From: Hyphomicrobiales bacterium
GTDB taxonomy: Bacteria > Pseudomonadota > Alphaproteobacteria > Rhizobiales > Beijerinckiaceae
Direction: 5' to 3'
Length of the DNA stretch: 23,432 nucleotides
NCBI GenBank assembly: GCA_900299065.1
Contig: OMIJ01000049.1
Span: 1 to 23,432 of the forward strand
This document shows positions 7,245 through 15,638 of this stretch, piece by piece. Position 1 is the first letter of the stretch. Every line of letters starts with the position of its first letter. The notes beneath the pieces are model-generated. The model saw only the letters and a program-made list of their open reading frames with translations, had not been told where the DNA came from and searched no databases. The translations under genes and the position numbers were made by a program.

Positions 7245-8387
7245 TCAGATCACAAAAGATTGAAGTGGCGGAAAGCCATTGAAGCCGACGGCCGAATAGG
7301 TCGTCGTATAGGCTCCAGTTCCCTCGATTAGCACTTTGGATCCGATCTCAAGACTAATGGGAAGGGCATAGGGCTCTTTCTCATATAGCACATCGACGGA
7401 ATCGCAGGTGGGACCGGCTATGACGCACATTTCCGTTTCATCACCATCAAAAGCGGTGCGAATAGGATAGCGAATCATTTCATCCATAGTCTCGGCAAGG
7501 CCATTGAATTTGCCAATATCCAGGAAGACCCATTTCAAGCTGTCCTGATCCGACTTCTTCGAGATCAACACGACTTCGGCCTCGATCACGCCCGCATTGC
7601 CGACCATGCCGCGACCCGGCTCAATGATCGTCTCGGGGATACGATTGCCAAAATGCTTACGCAGGGAACGGAAGATCGACTGGCCATAGGCTTTCACCGC
7701 AGGCACGTCTTTAAGATATTTCGTCGGGAAGCCACCGCCCAGATTGACCATGGCCAGATGAATGCCACGCTCGGCCATTTCTGAGAAAATGGCGGATGCT
7801 GATTTCAAAGCCCCGTCCCACATGCGCGGATTGCGTTGCTGTGAACCGACATGGAAAGAAATGCCATGGGCAATAAGGCCCAGACGATGCGCCAATTCCA
7901 GCACGCGCGGAGCCATTTCAGGCGCACAGCCAAATTTGCGCGACAAAGGCCATTCAGCGCCTTCCCCATTGCACAAAATGCGGCAGAAGACCCGTGAGCC
8001 AGGAGCCACGCGAGCGATCTTCTCAACCTCGGCCTCGCAATCAACCGCAAAAAGGCGAATGCCCAGCTCATAAGCGCGGGCAATGTCCTTTTCCTTTTTG
8101 ATTGTGTTGCCAAAGCTGATGCGCTCAGGCGTGGCGCCAGCGGCAAGAGCCTGTTGAATTTCGACCACAGAGGCTGTGTCAAAGCACGAGCCCAGGCGAG
8201 CCAATAGCTCCAGCACCTCAGGTGCCGGATTGGCTTTAACAGCATAGAAAACGCGCGTGTCAGGCAAAGCTGTCGCAAAGGCATTGAAATTGTCACGAAC
8301 AACTTCAAGATCGACAACAAGGCAGGGGCCTTGATCCAGACCCTGCAAACGGCGGTCATGCAAAAACTGCTGAATACGTTCAGTCAT
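7245..8387 (-). CDS. Ornithine decarboxylase, PLP alanine-racemase fold (type III)
   Basis: A cytoplasmic PLP enzyme converting ornithine (some homologues also lysine) to putrescine, the first step toward homospermidine here. ATG 8387 has AAGGGA upstream and gives 380 residues, the normal length. The frame is open further upstream to 8657, but that part is the RNA leader and does not look like the family. Seen in order: PLP lysine 51 in YAVKANP, His179 in ISFHVGS, glycine loop GGGFP (217-221), phosphate-binding EPGRG (256-260), the Cys328-Asp329 pair in GPTCDSVDVL (catalytic cysteine from the partner subunit), and Tyr360 in EGTGAYTTTYSA. All key residues are present. It has its own promoter with a long leader and is followed by hss on the same strand. 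Confidence 0.93.
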   Translation of the reverse strand: MTERIQQFLHDRRLQGLDQGPCLVVDLEVVRDNFNAFATALPDTRVFYAVKANPAPEVLELLARLGSCFDTASVVEIQQALAAGATPERISFGNTIKKEKDIARAYELGIRLFAVDCEAEVEKIARVAPGSRVFCRILCNGEGAEWPLSRKFGCAPEMAPRVLELAHRLGLIAHGISFHVGSQQRNPRMWDGALKSASAIFSEMAERGIHLAMVNLGGGFPTKYLKDVPAVKAYGQSIFRSLRKHFGNRIPETIIEPGRGMVGNAGVIEAEVVLISKKSDQDSLKWVFLDIGKFNGLAETMDEMIRYPIRTAFDGDETEMCVIAGPTCDSVDVLYEKEPYALPISLEIGSKVLIEGTGAYTTTYSAVGFNGFPPLQSFVI

Positions 8388-8454
8388 CGCGGCATCCCTT
8401 CCAGACCTGCGCACAATCGCAGGACCCGAGAAAACAAGAAGGAGGAGACGATGC

Positions 8455-8700
8455 CTCACGACACGTTTTGGAAGCGCGCCGTTAGGTGAATGCGTCATCC
8501 TTGACCACACCCACGGCTGATAGCCGCATGTATGATCGGTGCTGCGCCGTTGGACACATCCACCCGAGACATCCCTAGCGGGCGATCTCAGGTTAGGTAG
8601 TGGCCATCGTTTGGATCGGGATTGGGTCCCCATCCGCACGCCCGGCAAGAAAGACAAGCCTCTTCGGTACGCCAGTCTTGGAGTTCTGGCAGAGACGAAA
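8455..8700 (-). ncRNA. Probable speF-type structured leader of ornithine decarboxylase
   Basis: Known: a conserved structured RNA called speF (Rfam) lies upstream of alphaproteobacterial ornithine decarboxylase genes. Seen: the promoter at 8859-8887 implies a leader of about 465 bases. Its 3' half shows several local hairpins on the minus strand, for example GCCAG/CTGGC around 8690-8670 and CGGCT/AGCCG around 8525-8513, plus G-rich and C-rich blocks (ggatggggacccaatccc). No protein family explains this stretch. The boundaries are approximate, and I cannot run the covariance model, so identity with speF rests on position, lineage and structure. Confidence 0.55.
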
Positions 8701-8745
8701 AAGCCCGGTCCGTCGTTGCTTTAAGTCGCGTCCCCCGTTTGGCGG

Positions 8746-8761
8746 GGTTCGCCGGTTCGCC
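8746..8761. repeat. Tandem direct repeat of an 8-mer (ggttcgcc x2)
   Basis: Two exact copies of ggttcgcc stand side by side within the 5' half of the decarboxylase leader. They sit between a CCCCG/CGGGG hairpin (8733-8747) and a T-run at 8774-8780 on the plus strand. Confidence 0.8.
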
Positions 8762-8858
8762 TCCGGCTGTCGGTTTTTTTGTGATGGTTAACCGGCCTCT
8801 TGTCCGGATCCCCACCAACCGACACACGACCACAGGCACGTGCGATTTGGGCAAGGGT

Positions 8859-8887
8859 CTTATGATGCCAATCAAATCCGGTTTCAA
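8859..8887 (-). promoter_or_regulatory. Sigma70-like promoter of the ornithine decarboxylase leader
   Basis: On the minus strand, TTGAAA (8887-8882), a 17-base spacer and CATAAG (8864-8859) match the -35 and -10 consensus at 5/6 and 4/6. Transcription would start near 8852, about 465 bases before the decarboxylase ATG. The -35 overlaps an inverted repeat, AAATCCG (8874-8880) and CGGATTT (8898-8904), that could be an operator. Confidence 0.5.
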
Positions 8888-9093
8888 GAGTTTTTTTCGG
8901 ATTTCCTGCATCATGGATAAAAACTTGTGTTAGCCTGCGAAGCCCTAACAAAGGGTGAAGCACAGGAGCCAGCCGAGGCAAATCTCTCGCGCAGATTGGC
9001 AAGAGAGCTTGCCGTCCCTCAAAAAGGCGATTACCTCACTTTTAATCAGGATCAGAAATCCCCGTTCCGTTAGTAAAATGCTCTTTCAGGGCC
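8888..9093. other. Upstream region of opgG
   Basis: No gene is supported. It contains a small inverted repeat, GGCAAG agag CTTGCC (8998-9013), and an isolated TAAAAT (9074-9079) too close to the start codon to be a convincing promoter. The opgG ribosome-binding site is probably AGGG a few bases before 9094. Confidence 0.4.
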
Positions 9094-10725
9094 ATGCACA
9101 TGACAGAGTTCTCACGTCGTCTTTTTGTCTCCGGCCTTGCCGTTTCCACCGCCTGGCCAGCGTTGGCGCAGGGTCAGGCCGCCAATCCGGGCGGATCGAC
9201 TCAGGGTGGCGCCGCCAAATTTTCTTTTGAGGATGTGATCAAGCGCGCCCGCGATCTGGCCGGCGCACCCTTTGATGGAACGATTCCGTCGCTACCTGAT
9301 TCGCTGGCCAAACTGGATTTCGATAGCTGGCGCGATATTCGCTTTCGCGCTGACAAGGCGCTGCTGGGTAATGCAGGTGGGCCCTATCGGCTACAATTGT
9401 TTCATCTGGGCCATTTGTTCAAACGCCCCGTGACCATCAACACAATGCGCGATGGCATTGCGACCCCCGTGCCCTATTCGGCCAGTCTATTTGATTATGG
9501 CCGGATAAAATTTGAGAAGGCGCTTCCGGTCAATATGGGTTTTGCGGGTTTTCGTATTCATTACCCGTTGAACAAGCCGGGCGTGGGCGATGAACTGGTC
9601 TCTTTCGTGGGATCAAGCTATTTCCGCTTTCTGGGCCGCAATCAGCAATATGGCCTGTCGGCGCGCAGTCTGGCCGTCAATACGGGTCTTTTAGACAATA
9701 AAGAAGAATTCCCTTTCTTCCGCGAATTCTGGTTCGACACACCCGGCCCCGATGCAGATCACATCACACTCTTTGCTCTGCTGGATAGCGAGTCCCTCTC
9801 CGGCGCCTATCGCTTCGATTTTTATCCTGAGACCAATAGTTATGTGGATGTCTCATGCACGATATTTGTGCGCTCGCCACAGGCCAATCTGGGATTAGCT
9901 CCGCTGACCTCGATGTATTTCATGGGCGAGAATGACCGCCATTATAATGATCGCAACAAATATGACGACTTCCGCCCCGAAATGCATGATTCTGATGGCA
10001 TGCAATTTCAAGCCGCCAATGGCGAATGGCTCTGGCGTCCTTTGCGTAATCCTTTCATTCAGAAAGTGGGCCTATTCGACGCCAATGATGTGAAGGGGTT
10101 TGGACTCATCCAGCGCGACCGCATCTTCGATCATTATCAGGATATTGAATTGGCCTATGAGCAAAGACCCAATTATTGGGTCGAGCCCAAGGGCAAATGG
10201 GGCGAGGGACAGCTTGAACTTGTCGAATTGGCGACCAAGGATGAGACGGCCGACAATATTATTCTAGCCTGGCGACCCAAACAGCCAGTTGTGCCCGACA
10301 CACCGCTCACCTTGTCTTATCGGATCACATCACTGCTTGATGCGCCCAAGGGCCAGCCATCGGGAACAGTCCTCAATACATTTGAGGCCCCGCCCATTGC
10401 GCTTGGCTCAAGTGAAAAGGCCGAGCCGGGCACGCGCCGCTTCATGGTCGAATTTATTGGACCGGATGTCGCCTATTATCTCAATGACCCGGGACTGGTC
10501 CAAATCAATGCCAGTGCCTCAAACGGGAAGATCTATCGTTCTTTCATTACACCCAATCCCAAGATTAACGGATTGCGCGTTCATATTGATGTGAAGATCC
10601 AGCCTGCTGCTTCGACAGATCTGCGGATCTTTCTTCGGGCCGGAACCAAAAGACTGACCGAGACCTGGGCCTATACGTGGAATGATGAACACCCTGATCA
10701 ATTCCCCGAACCACCAAAACCGTGA
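9094..10725 (+). CDS. opgG: OpgG/MdoG-type periplasmic glucan biosynthesis protein with a twin-arginine signal
   Basis: A 543-residue periplasmic protein of the MdoG/OpgG (or OpgD) family, needed to make osmoregulated periplasmic glucans by acting on the beta-glucan backbone. The N-terminus has a twin-arginine export motif, SRRLFVSGL (7-15), followed by a hydrophobic stretch ending AWPALAQ, so export is probably by Tat as for OpgD. The mature part begins the family domain FSFEDVIKRARDLAGAPFDG and contains PVPYSASLFDYG and DFRPEMHDSDGMQFQAANGEWLWRPL, recognisable conserved blocks. An ATG two codons later (9100) has better spacing to AGGG. The membrane glucosyltransferase OpgH is not adjacent. 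It is divergent from ornithine decarboxylase. OpgD cannot be excluded. Confidence 0.88.
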   Translation: MHMTEFSRRLFVSGLAVSTAWPALAQGQAANPGGSTQGGAAKFSFEDVIKRARDLAGAPFDGTIPSLPDSLAKLDFDSWRDIRFRADKALLGNAGGPYRLQLFHLGHLFKRPVTINTMRDGIATPVPYSASLFDYGRIKFEKALPVNMGFAGFRIHYPLNKPGVGDELVSFVGSSYFRFLGRNQQYGLSARSLAVNTGLLDNKEEFPFFREFWFDTPGPDADHITLFALLDSESLSGAYRFDFYPETNSYVDVSCTIFVRSPQANLGLAPLTSMYFMGENDRHYNDRNKYDDFRPEMHDSDGMQFQAANGEWLWRPLRNPFIQKVGLFDANDVKGFGLIQRDRIFDHYQDIELAYEQRPNYWVEPKGKWGEGQLELVELATKDETADNIILAWRPKQPVVPDTPLTLSYRITSLLDAPKGQPSGTVLNTFEAPPIALGSSEKAEPGTRRFMVEFIGPDVAYYLNDPGLVQINASASNGKIYRSFITPNPKINGLRVHIDVKIQPAASTDLRIFLRAGTKRLTETWAYTWNDEHPDQFPEPPKP

Positions 10726-10861
10726 TCTGTGGCGCTCAATCTGTCCAGCAAGCATAGCCGTATAGAAGAGTAGATTGCACATTTGATCGCCAGATGAACT
10801 CAGACTGATGGGCGGCGAAAAGGGGGCATCATTGCCCTTGCACAATGAACCGGAGACAAAC

Positions 10862-11926
10862 ATGACCAGAGCTTCATTCAAGGCCAGCTTCTGCAAATCC
10901 AGCTTTTGTTCATTCACGGCATTCACATGGGGCGTGTTTTCACTCACCCTTGGTCTTGCCATTGGGGCACAGACTTTATCAGCGCAAGCACTCGACAAAG
11001 TGACTTTTGGCAGCAATTGGCTCGCGGAAGCCGAGCATGGCGGCTTTTATCAAGCGCTCGCAGATGGCACTTATGAGAAATATGGCCTTGATGTCACCAT
11101 TCTGCCCGGCGGGCCGCAAGCCAATAATCGTTTGCTGCTGATCACAGGCAAAATCGATTTTTATATGGGCGGCAATATGATTCCCTCCTTCACCTCGCTT
11201 GAACAAGGCGTGCCGACTTTGGTTGTTGCTGCCAATTTCCAGAAAGATCCGCAGATATTCATGTCGCACCCCGGCCAGGGCCGCGACAAGCTCGAAGATC
11301 TCAAAAATGGTCCTATCTTCATCGGCAAGGAAATTCAGGCCACAGCCTTTCAATGGCTCAAGCAGGAATATGGATTTAACGAATCCAATATTAAGCCCTA
11401 TAATTTCAATCCCGCCCCTTTCATTGCTGACAAGACCTCAGCCCAGCAAGGCTATGTGACATCTGAACCGCTAGCCGTGCAAAAGCAGGGGGGATTCAAG
11501 CCCAATATCTTCCTGCTGGCAGATTATGGTTTTGATACTTATTCGACGACAATTGAAGCACGCATCGAGACTGTTCAGAAAAATCCTGATCTGGTGCAGC
11601 GCTTTGTCGATGCAACCACGATTGGTTGGTATAATTACATGTATGGCGATAACAAAAAGGCCAATGAGCTGATCAAGAAAGCCAATCCAGATATGGATGA
11701 TGAGCAGATCGCTTTTTCCATCGCCAAAATGAAAGAATATGGAATTGTTGATTCCGGCGATTCCCTCACCCTTGGCATGGGCGCAATGACGGATGCACGC
11801 ATGAAAAGCTTCTTTGACAAAATGGTTAAAGCAGGCGTGGTGCGTGGCGATATTGATTATCGCAAGGCCTATACGTTGCAATTCGTCAATAAGAAGGTGG
11901 GGCTTGATTTGCGCCCGCGCAATTGA
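10862..11926 (+). CDS. NMT1/SsuA-like ABC transporter substrate-binding protein
   Basis: A 354-residue periplasmic binding protein of the NMT1/THI5-like (nitrate/sulfonate/taurine/pyrimidine) superfamily. ATG 10862 is chosen because GGAG lies about 7 bases upstream and a signal peptide (to about residue 43, ending LSAQA) follows directly; an upstream in-frame ATG at 10808 has no such support. The mature start DKVTFGSNWLAEAEHGGFYQAL is the typical first strand and helix that contact the ligand, followed by YEKYGLDVTILPGGPQANNRLLLITGKIDFYMGG. The gene heads an ABC operon with the ATPase 36 bases downstream and the permease overlapping the ATPase by one base. Ligand unknown; there is no thiamine riboswitch or sulfonate gene nearby to guide a guess. 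Confidence 0.85.
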   Translation: MTRASFKASFCKSSFCSFTAFTWGVFSLTLGLAIGAQTLSAQALDKVTFGSNWLAEAEHGGFYQALADGTYEKYGLDVTILPGGPQANNRLLLITGKIDFYMGGNMIPSFTSLEQGVPTLVVAANFQKDPQIFMSHPGQGRDKLEDLKNGPIFIGKEIQATAFQWLKQEYGFNESNIKPYNFNPAPFIADKTSAQQGYVTSEPLAVQKQGGFKPNIFLLADYGFDTYSTTIEARIETVQKNPDLVQRFVDATTIGWYNYMYGDNKKANELIKKANPDMDDEQIAFSIAKMKEYGIVDSGDSLTLGMGAMTDARMKSFFDKMVKAGVVRGDIDYRKAYTLQFVNKKVGLDLRPRN

Positions 11927-11962
11927 GGCAAGACCTCATTTGTTCATAAAGCCTGATTGCAA

Positions 11963-12733
11963 ATGACTGCAGCGCCCCTTGTGCAACTCCATAATATTGG
12001 CAAAAGCTTTGCCAATGGCGTTGTTGCGCTTGAGGGCCTCAATCTCACCATTCAATCGGGTGATTTTCTCTCCCTTCTGGGGCCATCGGGGTGTGGCAAA
12101 TCAACGGCCCTGCGCCTAATCGCTGACTTATCCAGCCCCAGCTTAGGTAGAATCGAATGGCCACAGGGAGAACAAGCGCGCCAGAAGATCGGCTTTGTGT
12201 TTCAAGATTCAACACTCATGCCTTGGACAAGTGTTTTTAATAATGTCTTTCTGCCTTTGCGCCTCGCCGGAGTTCGAAAATCCGAGGCAGACTACCGCAT
12301 TCATGAGGCGCTTGATCTGGTCGGATTGCGTGCTTTTGAATCTGCTTTTCCGGGTGAATTGTCCGGTGGCATGAAAATGCGCGCCTCAATTGCGCGAGCT
12401 TTAATCCAGCGACCACAGCTCTTATTGATGGATGAACCCTTTGCAGCGCTTGATGAGATCACGCGCGTCAAGCTCAATAATGATCTCCTGTACCTTAAAG
12501 CCGAATTGGGCATGACCATCGTTTTTGTCACGCATTCGGTTTATGAAAGCGTCTATCTCTCCAATCGTATTGCTGTCTTTGCATCACGACCGGGGCGTAT
12601 TGTGCGCATGATTGAGATTGACGCGCCTTATCCCCGCGATCTCAATTTTCGTCATTCAGCCCTCTATGCCCAATGCTGCAAGACGGCCTCAGAGGCTTTG
12701 CAAGGGGCCATGAGTCTGGAGGATCAATTGTGA
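11963..12733 (+). CDS. ABC transporter ATP-binding protein (SsuB/TauB-like)
   Basis: A 256-residue cytoplasmic ATPase of the importer whose binding protein precedes it. ATG 11963 is preferred; a TTG two codons earlier (11957) is possible, and the ribosome-binding site is weak. Seen: Walker A GPSGCGKST (40-48), Q-loop Gln81 in FVFQDSTLMPW, signature LSGGMKMR (133-140), Walker B LLLMDEPF (153-160), D-loop AALDE and H-loop His191 in FVTHSVYES. The LMPW and THSVxEA-like patterns place it in the nitrate/sulfonate/taurine ATPase group. The stop TGA overlaps the ATG of the permease (TGATG), which indicates coupled translation. Confidence 0.92.
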   Translation: MTAAPLVQLHNIGKSFANGVVALEGLNLTIQSGDFLSLLGPSGCGKSTALRLIADLSSPSLGRIEWPQGEQARQKIGFVFQDSTLMPWTSVFNNVFLPLRLAGVRKSEADYRIHEALDLVGLRAFESAFPGELSGGMKMRASIARALIQRPQLLLMDEPFAALDEITRVKLNNDLLYLKAELGMTIVFVTHSVYESVYLSNRIAVFASRPGRIVRMIEIDAPYPRDLNFRHSALYAQCCKTASEALQGAMSLEDQL

Positions 12734-13557
12734 TGACAGGCCAATCCCCGCCCAATTCACGTCGCAGGTTGATTCTTATCGAGCGCCTGAGTGAAAATAT
12801 TTTGCCTATCCTGGTGTTCATTGCCGCTCTGGCCATTTGGGAAGCGCTTGTCTGGGTGAAGGCCATACCACCCTATATTCTGCCCGCCCCCAGTCGCATT
12901 GCGACAACTTTGCTGGCCGATTGGGAGACACTCTCCGCCTCGCTCTTTGTGACATTGCGCATTACTTTTGCAGCCTTGTTTGCCGCCATGATTGGCGGCG
13001 TTGGTCTGGCGATCATTTTCACACAATGGAAATGGGCCGAGCGCTCCTTCTTTCCCTTCGCTGTCATTTTGCAAGTGACCCCAATTGTCGCGATCGCTCC
13101 GCTCTTGCTGGTCTATCTTGATTCCAGTCTGGCGGTTTTGACCTGCGCCTTTCTGGTCGCCTTCTTTCCAATCTTATCGAATACGGCTTTGGGGCTGGCT
13201 TCGGCGGATCGTCATTTGGTCGATCTGTTTCAGCTCTATCGCGCCTCGCGCTGGCAAGAATTGCTCTGGTTGCGTTTGCCTGCTGCTTTGCCTTATTTTC
13301 TGGGCGGCCTGCGCATAGGTGGCGGCCTGGCTTTAATCGGCGCAATTGTCGCGGAAATTGCCGCAGGCTCAGCCGGACAAGGCGCAGGCCTTGCCTTTCG
13401 TATTGTTGAATCAGGTTATCGGTTGAATATTCCGCGCATGTTTGCGGCGTTATTTCTCATCTCAGTCACTGGCATTGCGATATTTTTGGCTTTCTCATTT
13501 TTGTCGCATCTCCTGCTGGGACGCTGGCATGAAAGCGCACACAAGGGCGAGAGATAG
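12733..13557 (+). CDS. ABC transporter permease (SsuC/TauC-like)
   Basis: A 274-residue inner-membrane permease of the binding-protein-dependent type. The start at 12733 overlaps the ATPase stop by one base. About six hydrophobic segments are visible, starting with ENILPILVFIAALAIWEAL (21-39). The coupling (EAA-like) loop that docks on the ATPase is YRASRWQELLWLRLPAALPYF (169-189), followed by GGLRIGGGLALIGAIVAEIA. Its length is as usual for the family. It completes a three-gene importer, and about 90 bases separate it from the next gene. Confidence 0.92.
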   Translation: MTGQSPPNSRRRLILIERLSENILPILVFIAALAIWEALVWVKAIPPYILPAPSRIATTLLADWETLSASLFVTLRITFAALFAAMIGGVGLAIIFTQWKWAERSFFPFAVILQVTPIVAIAPLLLVYLDSSLAVLTCAFLVAFFPILSNTALGLASADRHLVDLFQLYRASRWQELLWLRLPAALPYFLGGLRIGGGLALIGAIVAEIAAGSAGQGAGLAFRIVESGYRLNIPRMFAALFLISVTGIAIFLAFSFLSHLLLGRWHESAHKGER

Positions 13558-13646
13558 TCACACAATCTTCGCTTGCCATTCTCATCTCGCCAGTCCAATC
13601 TGAGTTATCGGACCAAGATCCGAATTTCAAAGGGGGGCTCTTTCAC

Positions 13647-14243
13647 ATGCTATCTTCTCGCTTCTCAATTCTGCGCTCTTTTGGCACTCTTATGCTCACA
13701 GGCGCTTATTTGGGCTCGGCTGTGCTGAGCGCACAGGCTGCCGATGTGTTTGATATTACCTCACCTGCCTTCAAGACGGGCGATATATGGCCGGCAAAAT
13801 TTGCCGGGGCTGATCCCAGCCGCACCAATCCGCCTTGCCCTGGGCAGAATGTTTCGCCGCCATTGGCCTGGTCCAATGCACCAGCTGCGACAAAGAGCTT
13901 TGCTTTGATCATGTATGATGTGGATGGCGGCAATGGCCTTGGCTCAGTCCATTGGGTTGCCTATGATATACCGCCCAGCAAGACGTCTCTTGCAGAGGGC
14001 GAGGCGAGTGTTTCACAATCGGGCTGGGTCGCTGGCAAAAACAATATTGGTCATGACCATTATTTTGGCCCCTGCGGCCCCTCAGGACAAGCGCCTCATA
14101 ATTATACCATCACAGTGATTGCCACTGATATTGCACCGGGGACGACCTTAAAGCCGGGCCTGACACGTGATGAATTGCAGGCTGCACTCAAGGGGCATGC
14201 ACTCGCTTCAGCCACAATTGTTGGCCGCTTTGCGCGCCAGTAA
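13647..14243 (+). CDS. Exported PEBP-family protein (YbhB/YbcL, Raf-kinase-inhibitor-like)
   Basis: A 198-residue protein of the bacterial phosphatidylethanolamine-binding-protein family. A signal peptide is visible (residues 1-32, ending LSAQAA), so it is periplasmic or secreted. The ligand-pocket elements are present: CPGQNVSPPLAWSNAP, FALIMYDVDGG, SVHWVAYDIPP and HYFGPCGPSGQAPHNYTITV. An AAGGGGGG ribosome-binding site precedes ATG 13647. The biological role of bacterial members is not established. It ends in a strong hairpin terminator shared with lysC. Promoter not evident; TCGGA/TCCGA (about 13604-13618) is a small inverted repeat upstream. Confidence 0.9.
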   Translation: MLSSRFSILRSFGTLMLTGAYLGSAVLSAQAADVFDITSPAFKTGDIWPAKFAGADPSRTNPPCPGQNVSPPLAWSNAPAATKSFALIMYDVDGGNGLGSVHWVAYDIPPSKTSLAEGEASVSQSGWVAGKNNIGHDHYFGPCGPSGQAPHNYTITVIATDIAPGTTLKPGLTRDELQAALKGHALASATIVGRFARQ

Positions 14244-14270
14244 AACAGCTCATAAACGAGTAAATATACA

Positions 14271-14300
14271 AAAGGCTCGGCAATGAACCGAGCCTTTTTT
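14271..14300. terminator. Bidirectional rho-independent terminator
   Basis: AAAGGCTCGG, a 7-base loop (CAATGAA), then CCGAGCCTTTTTT. The 10-bp stem is flanked by A residues on one side and T residues on the other, so it can end both the PEBP gene (plus strand) and lysC (minus strand, stop at 14322). Confidence 0.92.
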
Positions 14301-14321
14301 GATTCAGGCAGACACCAAAGC

Positions 14322-15560
14322 TCAGGGCTTATCGAGACCATAGAGCGTGTGCAGTGTGCGCACTGCAAGCTCTGTATATTCAGCGTCAATCAACACAGAG
14401 AATTTAATCTCGCTTGTGGTGATGGCGCGAATGTTAATGCCCTTATCGGCAAGCGCCTTGAAGGCCTTGGCGGCAACGCCTGCATGGCTGCGCATGCCAA
14501 TGCCAATGGCTGAGACTTTCACCACGCCATTAGCGCCGTGCAGATCCGCAAAGCCAATTTCGTTCTTGGCTTTTTCCAAAATCGTGCGGGCGCGATCATA
14601 TTCAGCCGCAGGCACTGTGAAGGTGAGATCTGTTGTCTTAGCATCATCCGAGACAACCTGAATAATCATATCCACATTGATATTGGCGTCAGCCAGCGGC
14701 ACGAAAATCGCGGCGGCAACACCCGGCTTATCCGCAACACGGCGCAAAGTGATCTGGGCTTCATCTTTGGAATAAGCAATTCCGGTGACGACTTGTTGTT
14801 CCAAAATATCCTCCTCGTCACAAATGAGCGTGCCGGGTTTGGGGTCTGCGGGATCGTCAAAAGACGAGCGAACGAATGTTTTCACTTTATGGACCATGGC
14901 CAGTTCGACAGAACGCACCTGTAGAACCTTGGCGCCTAAAGAGGCCATTTCGAGCATTTCTTCAAAAGCTACACGCTCCAAGCGGCGGGCCTTGGGCACG
15001 ATGCGCGGATCGGTCGTATAGACTCCATCAACATCGGTATAAATATCGCAACGATCAGCTTTGATGGCGGCAGCAATCGCAACGGCGCTCGTGTCAGAAC
15101 CGCCGCGGCCCAAAGTTGTGACACGGCCACTTTCAGCATGAATGCCCTGGAAGCCTGCAATGACGGCAACTTGCTTGTGCTTGGAAAATCCCTCGCTCAA
15201 AGCGGTGCCATCAATATCCATGATGCGTGCCGAACCATGTGCATCATCCGTGAGAATGGGGATTTGCCAGCCCTGCCAAGAGCGGGCCGCAATGCCCTCC
15301 TTCTGCAAGGCAATGGCTAGAAGACCTGCTGTCACCAATTCGCCCGAGGCGACGACCGCATCATATTCGCGCATATCATGCAGAGTGTCGGCATCCTTGC
15401 ACCAGGCAACCAATTCATTGGTCTTACCTGACATGGCCGAGACGACAACGGCCACTTCATGGCCCTCATCCACTTCGCGCTTCACATGGGCAGCGACATT
15501 GCGAATGCGATCTAGGTTGGCGACAGATGTGCCGCCGAATTTCATAACTAAACGGGCCAT
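14322..15560 (-). CDS. lysC: Aspartate kinase
   Basis: A 412-residue cytoplasmic enzyme phosphorylating aspartate, the first step of the lysine, threonine, methionine and diaminopimelate pathway. The N-terminal kinase domain has KFGGTSVA (7-14), VVVSAMSGKTNELV and the nucleotide-binding TTLGRGGSDTSAVAIAAAI. The C-terminal part has two ACT regulatory domains (about 265-410), including VADKPGVAAAIFVPLADANINVDMI-type and GVAAKAFKALADKGINI-type segments. These normally give feedback inhibition by lysine and/or threonine. Monofunctional, of standard length for alphaproteobacteria. Start at 15560 with only a weak ribosome-binding site. Confidence 0.95.
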   Translation of the reverse strand: MARLVMKFGGTSVANLDRIRNVAAHVKREVDEGHEVAVVVSAMSGKTNELVAWCKDADTLHDMREYDAVVASGELVTAGLLAIALQKEGIAARSWQGWQIPILTDDAHGSARIMDIDGTALSEGFSKHKQVAVIAGFQGIHAESGRVTTLGRGGSDTSAVAIAAAIKADRCDIYTDVDGVYTTDPRIVPKARRLERVAFEEMLEMASLGAKVLQVRSVELAMVHKVKTFVRSSFDDPADPKPGTLICDEEDILEQQVVTGIAYSKDEAQITLRRVADKPGVAAAIFVPLADANINVDMIIQVVSDDAKTTDLTFTVPAAEYDRARTILEKAKNEIGFADLHGANGVVKVSAIGIGMRSHAGVAAKAFKALADKGINIRAITTSEIKFSVLIDAEYTELAVRTLHTLYGLDKP

Positions 15561-15638
15561 TGGGCTCGAGGGGTTCTGGCTTCGGATAGGCCGCTGGCCT
15601 GTCGCGGACGTGCCGCCGCCCCCGATGGGAGCGCCACC

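Noticed and set aside
8388..8657. N-terminal extension of ornithine decarboxylase to 470 residues
   Set aside because: The 90 added residues are rich in Arg, Trp and Pro, do not fit the family, and coincide with the structured leader. ATG 8387 has a ribosome-binding site and gives the usual length.
8733..8780. tRNA-like T-loop sequence (ggttcgcc)
   Set aside because: No acceptor, D-arm or anticodon arm can be placed around it; it is a tandem 8-mer next to hairpins.
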